The notes beneath the pieces were generated by a model. It made no database searches. It saw only the letters and a program-made list of their open reading frames with translations, and was not told the DNA's origin. The translations under genes and the position numbers were made by a program. A stretch of 64,000 nt of DNA from assembly GCA_017607445.1 (NCBI GenBank), contig JAEVHH010000002.1:6478001-6542000 (forward strand), read 5' to 3'. The stretch comes from Histoplasma ohiense (taxonomy: Eukaryota > Ascomycota > Eurotiomycetes > Onygenales > Ajellomycetaceae). Shown here piece after piece: positions 35,045-46,400 of the stretch; positions within the stretch are counted from its first letter, which is position 1; each line of letters starts with the position of its first letter.

Positions 35045-36155
35045 ATGGAGAAGATACATGCTCGGGCTGTTGAAGCTCTTGAGCGTTTCATTCACCTGGC
35101 AAATGCTTCATCGAATACCCCACGCGACATAGCCGACATCATCACGAATGCCACCTCGTCCCCAAACACATTCATATTCGCAGAACTCCTCGGAGTTCCA
35201 GCTATTCAGTCATTGCGCTCTCCGGACACCCCGGCTGAATACCGTAATCATCTCACGCTTCTAGAGATCTTCGCCTGGGGAACATGGGAAGAATATCAAT
35301 GTAAGTCATGCGGCTCCCAAGCGTCACATAGAACATTGAAATTGATACAATTGAAAAATAAAAAAAAAAATAAACAATACAATAGCTACTCCAAACCTCC
35401 CTCAACTCAATGACAAACAAGCCGAGAAGCTCCGCCTCCTCTCCCTCCTCACTCTCTCCACATCCCACAACCCCCTCACTTACGCCATTGCCATGAAAGC
35501 CCTCTCGCTCCCCAACCACGAAGCTCTCGAATCCCTGGTCACGAAAGCCATCTACTCCTCCCTGATATCCGCGCGCATCTCCCCAGCCACGAACCCCGCA
35601 TTCATCCACGTAACATCGACCGCACCCCTCCGCGACGTACGGCCCCAATCCATCGCCCCCATGATATCGATCTTGACAGAATGGCAAGCCCGATGCAGTG
35701 ATGTAGTGGGCGGCATTGAAATGGAGATCGCGAAGATAAAATCCGACGCTGAGAAACGGAGAGCGAGGGAGAAGGATCGGGCCTCTCGCGTTGAGCGTAG
35801 TGTTGCTGGTTGGGATGGCGATGGTGATGAGGACGACGGGGCGGGGGCGGGAGCGGGAGCGGGAGCGGGAGCGGGAGCAGGCTCAAACTCTGGATCCGGC
35901 GCGGGGTCTAAACATTCGTTGTCGTTCTCCGGCGGTGGTCGCGGGCCCAGTCTTCGCTCGCATTTTTCTGCAATGGCGGGTGGTGGTGGTAGTGGGAGTA
36001 AACGCGAGCTCAATGATTGTGGTGACGACAGTAGGTATCGAGGCTTTGGGCTCGTGGATGTGGATGGGCCGGGCATGGGTGCTGATGGAGGTCTTGGTGG
36101 CATGGGCGAAACGACACGTCATGCGAAACGCCTTTTGGCTTTGGGAAGCCGATAA
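35045..36155 (+). CDS. csnG: COP9 signalosome subunit 7 (PCI domain)
   Basis: PCI-domain subunit of the COP9 signalosome, which removes Nedd8 from cullin ubiquitin ligases. In Aspergillus the complex controls light response and development. Exons 35045-35300 and 35386-36155 (GTAAGT donor, AATAG acceptor) give 341 residues. The N-terminal helical repeats include FIFAELLGVPAIQSL and LLEIFAWGTWEEYQ. The winged-helix part runs LNDKQAEKLRLLSL, YAIAMKALSL and LESLVTKAIYSSLISARI, which matches CSN7. A basic coiled segment EIAKIKSDAEKRRAREK follows. The last 120 residues are low-complexity: a Gly-Ala repeat coded by a GGGAGC microsatellite (about 35840-35881), Ser/Gly runs and a basic end. Such glycine-rich tails vary in length among fungi. 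Confidence 0.9.
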
Positions 36156-37406
36156 ATTGGCTGTTTTGCTTTTCTTCTTTCTTTTTTTGACCTTTAATGA
36201 GACCTAAGGTATTATGAAAGCTTCCTGCTTCCGGTACCCCTTATCAAAGGGTGCAATTTACGATGTAGTGAAGAGGTTTAGAGATTTACAACCATACTCG
36301 ATATCACGATGGTGCTCTCGATACCATTAATGACAGAGGATTATGAACTTTATTTATTATTCACTTGTTTTGGAGCATGTTCAGGAGATGTGGTAGATAT
36401 ATCTACTTTGACATCGCAATGCCAACTTTTCCTAATTGACACGTTAAGATAATGTGAACAAACGGTAAACAGACACACCATGGACCACTATTTGTTTCTA
36501 CCTGTGTTCCAAACGAAGGATAGGAAGGCCATGCATCTGCCTACCTTGTTATTATCAAATAGCTATAGAACAAAGGATGGGATGGGATGTATAAAGATAA
36601 CACTAAAACGCGCGCGAAGTTTGAAAACAGGGCCAACTAAAGCATACATTTGTTAACTAATACGTCGTGCTTGAAGCGCCTAAGAAATGGGAGAAGCATA
36701 TCTGTCTCCATGTTAGATGGCCATTACATACATTGAGACTTCCACTGGGGATCTCTGGACTGGAAAAAGGAAATGGAATGAGAAAAATGGCAAATAAAAC
36801 AGGGACAAACGCATAACGAAAAATAGTGTAACGAGCTTTAAAGAAAAAAAAGATGAAGGAAAGAAAGAAAAGCGTTGAAAGTCATAAATCGCAGTGAAAA
36901 ATTTGAACATTGTAGCGGGGGTTGCCAGGGGACCAAAGGACAAATGATAAGCCAAAATGGAATGAAAGCGCGGTGTGGCATTCCACTTTCCAAATCAGCT
37001 GGGTGAAAGTGATTTTGAGATCCTCAAGATGAGACCAAATATATCATTTATTTCCTTCCTGTGCAGGCATTTCCATCATGTAGAAAATGCCAGATGATTG
37101 TTAAATGGCATTATCGAACCAAACTGGGGATGCCATGAGGGACTATTTGCCTCCATTTGGTCACTGTTAGGGTGTATGAACCGAGAACTCCCGAGCGCCA
37201 TTGCTAATTCCGGAACGAGTGGAACGTTAGGAAAAATATATGGGATAATGACTTTTGCACTAAGCTGAATCCAAGCGTCCAATAAATAAATGGGCGAACT
37301 CCTTGTATTTTGTCGTACTGGCGCAAAAAGAAAAGGAAACAAAGACACAAAGATTAGACGCTGCAAGGAAGAAATGTGTTAACAACGGAGATATGTGTTC
37401 AACACT
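36156..37406. other. intergenic between convergent genes, 1.25 kb
   Basis: Shared 3' flank of COP9 subunit 7 and the RAX1-type gene. Open frames on the minus strand (around 36713-36955 and 37076-37366) show no family match. No gene recognised. Confidence 0.5.
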
Positions 37407-38640
37407 CTAAAGTTGGGTTCCCGGGACAAAAATGAATAGGACACATAGGGCCAGAGCGATGAACGCCGCCAGTAATAGAGAGACGGATGCACGTTTGATG
37501 AGCAACGATCGAACATAGGGTTCCCGAATTTTTGCCCATGTGAAAAAGGTGTATTCGCTGAACCCAGCTAGGGCAAATACTGGATCAATCTTATATTGGT
37601 ATGAGGAGAGGAAGTAGGCTGCGAGCACGAAGGGTAAGATAACCTGTACCAAGTACTTGTTAATATGTGGAGACAACCCGATCAACACGGAGTACAATGC
37701 AAAAGGTTTCTTACCCAACAACGAGTACGTCTTGGCTGGTCTGTGAGAACTACGTAAAATGCAGCCCAGAAACCCCCGCCGAAACTGGCAAGGGCTACGA
37801 CCAATCGCGCTAATATGCTGAGTGGGACAAGGTTCCCTAAAGCTTTTGCCTGCAAATAACCTGGGAATGCGTCACGCTCCATTGCTTGGAAGACGTAATC
37901 CTTTGCTGTATCAAAAACTTCTGGATCATCTCTCCCTTCCCGTTCAATCATATGCACTATGTCTTCGACTATATTTTCCGGAAGGATGACCTCTCGTTCC
38001 GAGCCAGGGAGGAGATAGGTGTACAAAATCCGTTCCGCACTCGCACGGATATCAGCTCGAGCGACAGTATGTCCAGGAGAATTGGAACTGTTGCCAAGAG
38101 TATGAGTGGGGTCTAAGTTGCTAGGTCGGGATGGCCGATCGCTGGATTGAGTTCGGTGGGGTGATTGGTTGGAATTGTTGCTGTGGACTGATTGCCCCGA
38201 TGTTTGGCCCTCAGATCGTAGGAAAGCGGATAGTCTTGTATCGCGATTCCGACGTTCTCCATTGTCGTAACCCGACGGTCCAGCCCCGGCATCATCACTT
38301 TCGAAGGCATCGGATGACCGTAGGCTACCACCCTTCTCTGCTTCCGGCGTATCGAGAAGAACGGAGCGGCGGAGTTCCCGAACATAATGGCGACATAGCG
38401 ACATGTGTTGCGAAACATCTAGCCTAGTAGATTATCATTAAAATAAGCATCTGTGGACCCAATTGCTGTAGCGAATATATGTTGGGAAACCCACCAAAAA
38501 TCTAGATAATCGACAGAGCATTGTTGGTCCCTCATGTAGATATAGAATGAAAACAAGTCGACGGGAGCGAGAGTCCTCCTATTCAGGACCTCCATAAGAG
38601 TCGGAAGCCTGTTGCGGAGCTCCATTTCCCCGAGCGTCAT
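37407..38640 (-). CDS. RAX1-type RGS-like membrane protein
   Basis: Polarity protein related to yeast Rax1 (bud-site selection) and Aspergillus RGS-domain Rax1. Exons 38495-38640, 37715-38423 and 37407-37643 join in phase to 363 residues. The first intron splits the conserved LDFWLDVSQHM. The RGS-like part covers NRLPTLMEVLNRRTLAPVDL through PENIVEDIVHMIE and DAFPGYLQAKAL (to about residue 245), interrupted by a 90-residue Ser/Asn-rich insert (residues about 78-165). Three membrane segments follow: VVALASFGGGFWAAFYVVL, VILPFVLAAYFLSS and VSLLLAAFIALALCVLFIFV, with the signature FSEYTFFTWAKIREPYVR between the last two. The layout matches the family exactly. Role at the growing hyphal tip is inferred. 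Confidence 0.85.
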
Positions 38641-39433
38641 TGATAGGAGGGTGGGTGCGTGCGTCGAAAAAACCTCTAGGCGCAGATTGCAAACTGGGTT
38701 TGGAACAGTAAATCAAATCTATCCAACGCATAAATTGATTATCGATAGTCTGGAGGCGACTGTACGCAGATTTGATCGCTTTTGCACAAGTTGTTAGTAT
38801 ATGAATTTGAGCGTGACCTCCCACAGGAATTCCCCTGATCAACAGTGGCAGCTAGCAGTCAGGAACAAAATTTGGGATCCTGGGAAATGAGCAAAAGAGT
38901 GGCTTGGTAGGCGGATAAAACGAATGATCGCAAGGAATCGAGAACCCGAGCGCAGCGAAATCGATTCCGTTGCACGGGTGTTGTCGTTCTCTGTTTACAT
39001 TGAGGCGCAGAAAACGAACTTTATCGCGGCTCGCAGCAAGATTATTCCGTCAGGGGAAACTGTTGATTAAATTACAGGTCACGGGACATCAATAGCCCCA
39101 CCCACTAGAAATTCAAATGGAGCCCAAGACAATAAATCCTGCTCCACAGAACAGAGACAGAACTCGATAGCCAAGCTTTAGGCATCAAGTATCTCAATGG
39201 TTGGTGGATACCAGATGAATTCATAGCTTGCAGAAGGACTTTTCCTCCGTACGTGTGCTAAGATGTTTACTGTTAATAGTAGGTTGTAGATTCATGTTTG
39301 GTATACCAATACAAATGAAGCAGAATAAACGCCCCAAAAAATCAAACCAGATCAGGCCTAGAATGTTTTTATCTATCAAGAATGACTATCTTCAAAATTA
39401 CAGTTCGTGTCAATCCGCCAAGTGCTAGTTGAA
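38641..39433. other. intergenic between tandem minus-strand genes
   Basis: Promoter side of the RAX1-type gene and 3' flank of GCN5. No gene recognised. Confidence 0.5.
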
Positions 39434-41028
39434 TCATAGACTGATTAGCTGAGATACACCGTAGTTAAAACAGTAAGCGTTTTCGCTTGGGGAATGCCAG
39501 TTGAGACTCACCGACCACTCAGGAATATTTCTGATTTGCTGCCACATAAACTTCTCAAGCTTGTTTGCGCTTTTCGCGTACGAGGTGTTCTCATTGTTGT
39601 ACTTTCGGCAATTGTCAAAAATTAACTTGGCGTCTTTGATGAAGTCTTGCGGCGTTGGATACATATCCTTCTCGTGCTTTTCCTCCATTGTGGATAGATC
39701 CATTGGTTCTTTTATCACTTCGTAATAGTCGGGCACCTCATCTCCATTGACAGGTTGAGTAAATGGCCAGGCGGATGTGTGATTTTGCATGTCGTTGAGG
39801 AGGCGAAGTAGTTGGTTATAGTTCGGACCATGGCGGGGCTGACGGGCTAACTCATCCATATCCGGCGACCATCCAGATTCCTTAATCGCGGGGATACTTA
39901 GAGGGTCGATTTTATAGGCACCATTTTTCCATTCCTTGGGTGGCGCATGGACAACATGCGATTTGCTGAAGGCTCGGATTTTTGCATGGACAGCTTCCTT
40001 TTGTTTTATGAGCATCCGCCCAGCTTCAAGATACCGGATCTTCGGGAGCATTGTGCATTGCATAATTGTGCCTCCCTCATAGTCCTTGATATAGCCCATC
40101 CAAATGGATTTCTCGAGTGAGATATCTTTTGTGAATCCCTGTTTCTTAAAATATCCAGTAGCATAGTTATCTGCGTATGTGAGGAAATGCATAACATCCG
40201 AAGTAGCTTTCACATAGTCCTATACGTACGCATCAGTGCCTGTACTGTTGTCGTTTCTTAGCGAGCGAGTACGCATACCTTTAAATGGGACATTAGGTGG
40301 GCTCCATAGCCCTTGACCTGTTGGTCGGAGGATATGGCGCAAAACACAATCTCTGCGAATTTCCTTCCTTTAAAAGGTCGATAAGTTATGCCTCTAATTT
40401 CCTGTTAGTTTGAACACATCTGAAACGGAGCTACACAAATGGTAACATACCCTACTACCTCTAAGGGGTGTTTTACAAGGGCAATCGATAAATGAGTCCT
40501 ATCATACACTAGCCTGGCGATATAATCTTTCGGCATCTTTGGTAACTGCTTCTGAAATATGCATTTGAGACCGGTGAGAATGATAAAGCTTTCCCGCTCG
40601 CCATCGTTGTTAACAACCCGGAATTCGATTGTTCCATCCCGTTCTTCTATAACAGCAGGCTGTGCCATACTTGAATTAACAACACAAGTCGAAAGACTGC
40701 AAACAGGACAAAAAGGTGACAAAAGGGACGGACCTTTTCCGGGTACGGCACGAGTTTGAGAACCTGCTGCTCGTCCTCCTACAAGCATGCTATCAGTTAT
40801 TCAGTATGACATTAAATTTTTCAAGGTATCGCAGGGAATCAAACCTCATCTTCCTTGCTAGGAGACTCCGTTTTCGCCTTTTTCATCGGATGGGGGGGAT
40901 CAACCGCCGGAACCCATTCCTCAGAAGCCTTGCGCTTGCCACCTGCAAGACATTTGTTAGGAAACTCCATGTAGCAGGAAGCAATTAAACATGTCAGGCA
41001 ACTCACGGTCAAGAGTTATTGGCGCCAT
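39434..41028 (-). CDS. GCN5: GCN5 histone acetyltransferase
   Basis: Catalytic subunit of SAGA and ADA complexes; acetylates histone H3 tails in the nucleus. Six exons: 41007-41028 (22 nt, MAPITLDR), 40845-40942, 40734-40778, 40451-40659, 40279-40393 and 39434-40219. All phases match, giving 424 residues. The acetyltransferase domain includes EFRVVNNDGERESFIILTG, the catalytic Glu in FAEIVFCAIS and the acetyl-CoA loop QQVKGYGAHLM. The KDYEGGTIMQC segment follows. The bromodomain covers SAWPFTQPVNGDEVPDYYEVI to IFDNCRKYNNENTSYAKSANK. After IPEWS a good GTGAGT donor and a CTCAG acceptor border exactly 63 nt, so splicing or retaining it ends in the same LISL stop (403 or 424 residues). One donor (GTCCGT after PEK) is unusual. 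A 282-bp divergent promoter is shared with OST5. Confidence 0.95.
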
Positions 41029-41310
41029 TATATCTGATAGTAAATCCTTGATTCTGGTTAACAACTGGCTGAGAAGTCTGCACGTCTTATCGTACCAAAC
41101 TTGATAAACCTTGAGCACTATGTACAGTACTTGCATCGGAAATATGTATATCCGGAAAATCACGAGATGTGTCCATTAGCTTCAACTACCTACTTCTCTC
41201 CTCTATCTCGCGGACCAGCTTTTTGTTTGTGACCGAGTTTCCGTGCGCCCAGAATTGTTTACTTATTTATTTCCACTTTACTGTCCGTACAACGTAGTTC
41301 AATTGCACCG
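41029..41310. promoter_or_regulatory. divergent promoter of GCN5 and OST5
   Basis: Only 282 bp separate the two start codons, which point away from each other, so both promoters must lie here. No specific factor sites were assigned. Confidence 0.6.
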
Positions 41311-41727
41311 ATGTCCCTGAAGGAGATATGGGATTCTGCTGGTGGAAACCCATTCTATCCCTTAGTCTCGAAGAATAGTCATTTGTTCATTGCTTCTACC
41401 CTTCTAGTAACCTGTAAGTTTGATCTGTCTGGTGGACCTGCCTAGAATATATTCAATTGGCTAACCGTTCACGTCAGCTGTCATTCTTGTTGGCTTCTTC
41501 GGGATTAGTGAGTAGTTGTCGTTGGAGATATGGCCGAATTAGGTGCTGATTATTTCGACTTTAAGATCGGTCCCTTCTCAATCTCCCGTTACTTGGAGTG
41601 CCAGCTTCATTGGCATTTGGGTAAGCATATTTTGTCATTTTCATCCATTTCATCTTGTATCACAAAACTAATTAGTAACAGATTTGGTGCTGTGTTTATG
41701 ATATGTGCTGTTGGAGTTTACGTCTAA
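41311..41727 (+). CDS. OST5: oligosaccharyltransferase subunit OST5 (TMEM258 family)
   Basis: Tiny two-helix subunit of the oligosaccharyltransferase complex, which attaches N-glycans in the endoplasmic reticulum. Four exons, 41311-41413, 41478-41507 (30 nt), 41566-41620 and 41682-41727, code 77 residues. Every junction keeps phase: MSLKEIWDSAGGNPFYP, then a first helix (FIASTLLVTSVILVGFFGI), a loop NRSLLNLPLLGVPASLAF and a second helix ending GFGAVFMICAVGVYV. The end matches the TMEM258/OST5 terminus (GFGVLFLLLWVGIYV in animals). The acceptors are TCAG, TAAG and ACAG. No exon is longer than 35 codons, so the gene is easily missed. It lies 282 bp from GCN5 and 162 bp before RAD1. Confidence 0.88.
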
Positions 41728-41889
41728 GTTGAACGTCCATCAAAAACTTGCGCCATTTTTGCTATTTGACTATGTACAACAAATCGGAGTTACGCAAGGA
41801 TCTTTATTTCTAGATACCTTTTGATATCACTCAAACTAGCCACTCCACAGCCTTTTCATCTAAACTCTTTTTTACAACTCGTAATCACT

Positions 41890-43095
41890 ATGTCGCAGCC
41901 TGAGGGTCCGGTTTTCTCAGCTGTCTCTAGCTCTGTTCACCAGTTACATATTCTCTTGCGGTGCATTGGATTCTCTCAGAAAGCTTCAGTTCAAATAACT
42001 TCGCAGGGCATTCGGTTCTCTGCTGAAGATGGGCGAGTAATGCAAGGGGTCGTATTTCTTGACAGAAGACTTTTTACCAATTATATATTCAATCCACCGT
42101 CCGAGGACTCCAACAATTCTACCATTTCAGACGACGAGGGAGGTGGAGGTGGCTTCGAAAGTACTGTTTCACCGCTGTTTTTGATTTCTCTGTCTGCCCT
42201 GATCGAGACACTCCAGATCTTTGGTCTTAATGATGCCTCATCAAATTCCAATTCTACAACGAATGCACCCACTTCAACAACTTTAAACGCATTTTCAGGA
42301 CCAGCGTTACTCCTAAACCGCATTTGCAACATCAGCTACATCAAACAAGGATCACCACTGACTATCACTTTATCAGAGGCTGGCGTGACTACCACTTGCG
42401 AACTGACTACATACGAACCGGACGACCTAGATATGGATTTTTCAGCTGGAGATCGTGATATCCCATTGCAACGTGACGCCATTGTATTCAAGTCCATCAT
42501 GCGTTCAATGTGGCTCCATAACGCCATCATGGAACTGGATTCCACGAACCCAACCGTATTATCATTCAGCGTATCTGCAACCAAAGCACCGTATTTTGCC
42601 CTTACCGCCTCTGGCGGCCCATTTAGCGAATCCACCGTGGAGTTCTCAATCGACAAAGACCCCGCCGCAGCAGGAGCTGCGAATGAACCTGTGTACAAGA
42701 CACTTGGAGGCGATGACGGAAGCACTTCCTCGAGACAACAACAAGCACGGCGTGGCAAACTTGCGCCAACTGTCACGGAAACTTTCCTTGTCAATTCACC
42801 ATCCAGATCTAGGGTTCGTCAGAGGTATAGATTTGCACTTATCCATAAAGCGCTGCGTGCAATGGCTGTTTCGAGCAAAGTCAGTATTCGCATTGATAGG
42901 CAGGGTGTTTTGAGTTTACAGTTCATGATAGATTTCGGGGAGGGTGATGGCCTAGATAGTAGGGGTGGAGCTCAACAGCCTATGGCAAGTAAGATGGAAA
43001 ACGCTGGTTTTGTGGATTTTCGATTTGTGCCGTTGGTCGATGACGATGATAAGGATGAGGATGAGGGTGAAAGGGATGGTACTGGTGACGATTGA
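41890..43095 (+). CDS. RAD1: RAD1-type DNA damage checkpoint clamp subunit (9-1-1 complex)
   Basis: Rad1 (fission yeast)/Rad17 (budding yeast)/Rec1 family, a PCNA-like subunit of the Rad9-Rad1-Hus1 clamp that is loaded at damaged DNA to activate the checkpoint kinase. A single exon of 401 residues from the ATG at 41890 (MSQPEGPVFSAVSSS). The first clamp repeat shows LHILLRCIGFSQKASVQITSQG and RFSAEDGRVMQGVVFLD, the diagnostic region. FLISLSALIETLQIFG follows, then an Asn/Ser/Thr-rich spacer, and the second repeat runs to VSIRIDRQGVLSLQFMI and VDFRFVPL. The C terminus is a run of Asp and Glu. Spacers are longer than in human RAD1 (282 residues), as is common in filamentous fungi. It faces RAD50 tail to tail. 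Confidence 0.92.
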   Translation: MSQPEGPVFSAVSSSVHQLHILLRCIGFSQKASVQITSQGIRFSAEDGRVMQGVVFLDRRLFTNYIFNPPSEDSNNSTISDDEGGGGGFESTVSPLFLISLSALIETLQIFGLNDASSNSNSTTNAPTSTTLNAFSGPALLLNRICNISYIKQGSPLTITLSEAGVTTTCELTTYEPDDLDMDFSAGDRDIPLQRDAIVFKSIMRSMWLHNAIMELDSTNPTVLSFSVSATKAPYFALTASGGPFSESTVEFSIDKDPAAAGAANEPVYKTLGGDDGSTSSRQQQARRGKLAPTVTETFLVNSPSRSRVRQRYRFALIHKALRAMAVSSKVSIRIDRQGVLSLQFMIDFGEGDGLDSRGGAQQPMASKMENAGFVDFRFVPLVDDDDKDEDEGERDGTGDD

Positions 43096-43419
43096 GACAC
43101 AGAAAGTATTTATTCTACGTTCATGTTTTCCATTTTAAGCACGTACTTTTGATACGCGCATTCGTGCCGCTGATTTGTATTTTCCGCCTCCTTTGTGGTC
43201 GAAGTATTAAAATTTTCCTACACCTATTAAACACATTATTCAAAAGGCAGAAAAAGTTTCGCATTGAATTTCAATGACCTTCCCGCTAAGAAGCAGTGTT
43301 ACAGATTTCAAAAGGAGGGTGGCTACAGGTAGGAATAGATCAAATCGGACAGCTAGTTTCAGATAAAATTAACCCTACGAAATATGGCTTCCAATTTCAC
43401 ATGACCTATTTAAATCTTA
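43096..43419. other. short convergent intergenic region between RAD1 and RAD50
   Basis: Shared 3' flank of about 320 bp. It may contain the last two codons of RAD50 if the terminal intron described for that gene is used. Confidence 0.5.
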
Positions 43420-46400
43420 TTAGTATTTGAAAGAGATACGTCCCATTTGATGGAGAAAATGAAGGGTCCTGGGAGAAATACTTACGGCCGCAATAGATTG
43501 CCTCTCAATAATAGACTTTTGCCTTTCATTCCTCGAGACACGATAGTAGTAATCACTAAAATCGCCACATTGCATATGTCGCAAGAATTCCTCATCGTGA
43601 GTAATGACAATGAGCTGGAAATTAGACTGTTGCTGGCGTGACTTGATGATATCATGCAACGATTCTGCTAGGGATCGAATATTATCTCTGTCAAGATTCG
43701 TTGTCGGCTCGTCGAGGGCGATCAGGCCGCAATTGACACCGAAGCATTCCGCAAGCGCTAGACGGATGATGATGCTAGCTAGGACCTTTTGGCCAGCACT
43801 GCATCGGCCGCGCATATCCATCTCTGCGTCCTGTTTGACCATGCACACGCGATAGTTGTAGGATCGGTTTCCCTTGGCGTTCTCGTTATCAGAGCGGATT
43901 AAGATAGTGTCCACGTCCGTTCCCCTGTATGTTTTTTGCCAAAGTTCTTCGATGATACGGTTAATCTCTTCCATTTTCAAGCTGTGATATTTCATGATAG
44001 CTTTGTCAAGCGCACTGCCATAGCGACCAAGATCATCAACCGCCGCTTTTGTTGTTTCCACCTTGATATGGGCTTCTTTGAACTTAACCGCAGCGTCTTT
44101 GTAGTCAGTATTCCAATCAGCCAGTAACTGCATGAGTTGATCATCCTTTGATTTCATTTCTCCCATCTTGCTTGCCTGCCGCGCTGATAGGGCGTTGTGC
44201 TCTCGTGTTCGTCGTTCTGACTCTTCTCTAAAGCGGCTTCGGTCCACTTCCGCATTCTGCGCCGCCAACTCTTCAATGGTTGCGTTGACATCTTCAAGCG
44301 CTGCTGTTTCCCGCCGGTATCGCAAATTATCAGCGTACTGTCGTTTTGTATTTTCGCTATCCTTAAGCCGGGCTGAAATCGCATTGATGTCCTTCGTTAT
44401 TGACCCCTGTTCTCTTTCCAAGCTTGCAATTTCGGTTTCTATATTGCGTACTTCCTTTTCGCACTTGGCCAGCAGTGCCGGACCGCCTCGGTCATTGTAA
44501 GACGTGATCTCTTCGTTCGTCAGGCTAAGTTGATGCAAACTGTCGGAGAGTTGGGACGCTTCTTGCTGTAGCTCCCTTTCTCTAGCTCCGGCCCGGGAGC
44601 TAATGTCGTCATACAGGGCTTGTGCCTTCGAAACCTCAGGAGCAAGACTTTCAGTATCTTGGTCAGCCTGTTCAATTGCTTCTCGTTGCTTGGCATTTAG
44701 GTTACGGTATTCTTCAACGCGGGCAGCAAGGCTCGCTTTTTTCTCCAGTTGATAGTTGGCATTGTCCAGGTTACTTCGCACATCTCGAAGTTTCAACTCG
44801 AGGGCTGTAATCTCAGTTCGCGACTGATCCTTCTCGTTATTCAACTTGGAAATGACTTTCTGGAACTCACGCGACTTTTCCCCAATCGCGGAAATCTGCT
44901 CCTGGATGTTTTCTAATGTCCGTGTGCCGCCCACATCTTGTTGGTTCGCCAAAAGGTTCTGGATCTGCGATCGAAGGGTTTTGATTTCGCTATCGTATTT
45001 TGAAATCGTCGCAACTGTTTTCGATAGCGATTCCACGTTCTTTTTTGATTCCACACGCTCGCTAACAATCTTGTCATGGTCCTCGACCTGGGAGAGTAAA
45101 TCTTCTCGTTGGGACTCTAGTTGGGATTCCTCCTTTTCAAGAGCTGGAATTTCAGTACTCGAAAGCCGAACCCAAGTATCATAGAAGGTAGAAACACTTT
45201 GAGCCGCTTCTAGGTCTTCCTCCAGCTGCTGCATGCTTTCATCGACAGCATCCTGAGTAGCTCTTTTTACTAGAGCATCGAGTTTATTTAGGAAAATTTG
45301 GAATTCACCTTCAGTTTTGAAGGGTCTGGAACACATTCGGCAGACCTTCTTTTGCCTAGCCGCGTCCATGCACTTGCTGAGGTACTCTCCCAGTCCGGCA
45401 TACTGGTCGGCATCTTTCTTAGCCATGTCAAGCTGCACTTGTCGCTGCTTCAGAATGTCGGGATATTCAGCGGGTTCGTCGTCAACAGCGTCTCGTATTT
45501 TTTGAATGCATTGTTTCAATTCATTTCGCCGCTGCAGAAGATCCTTTCGAGTCGTCTTTAGCTTGAACTCGGCATGCTCTAATTCCCTGCTTACACCGTC
45601 CCTATCACGCTCAACGCGCGTCAAGGCGTTGATAGCTTCCTGCAAGGCTCTTTGATATTCCTGATCGAGTGTAGAGGGGTTCCATTCCGGAGTTAAAAAT
45701 TTCTTGATCCTCTCACTGTGTGCTCCTTCCATAGTTTCGAGGCTGCGTTCGCGGTCCTTAAGCTCGTTCTTGAGATGGTCTAATCGAGCAAGGTCACCCG
45801 CTCTCTTGGTCCCTTCGATCAGCTCTGCATTCAATTTCGAGCTCTCATCTTCTAACAATCGAATTTCTGCGGTTTTGCTTCGGATTTTGCTATCCCAGGA
45901 TGCGGCCTTCGCTTTCTCCTTCGCCTCATTTAGGGAACGTTCGGTCTCTTCAATTCTTGACTCCAAAACAGCTTTACTACCTTCATCTATGTCAATCCCA
46001 TCAAGACGTCTTTGGTACGAATCTGCTTCGATATCATTGGATGATATCTGCTTTCTTGCAGCGTTTTTCACTTCCTGTAGGGCTGATTTCCGTTGGCTGA
46101 GTTGGTTTAGAAGGCTCTGCGCTTCACGTAGTTCCATCTGGGCCTCCTGTCGTGCTCTCTCTAAAGCTTGGTTTTGATCTTTAGATAGCTTTCGAATTCG
46201 CTGCATGAATTCGTTGACTTGCATGTCGTCAAGGTCATCGTCGAAACCACGAATATTATTCTGCCTGGCAATTTCTTTGATCAATTTTTCGCGTCTTCCC
46301 AGCTGTCGTTCGAACTGAGCTTTGTCATTTTCGTGTTTGCCGTATTCAGCTTGTTTGAGCCCTAGCCTCGTCCGATTGTCTTCAATTACTTGTTTGAGCT

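Noticed and set aside
35552..36103. 183-codon minus-strand frame within COP9 subunit 7
   Set aside because: Antisense shadow of the coding strand, rich in Pro because of the GC-rich repeat.
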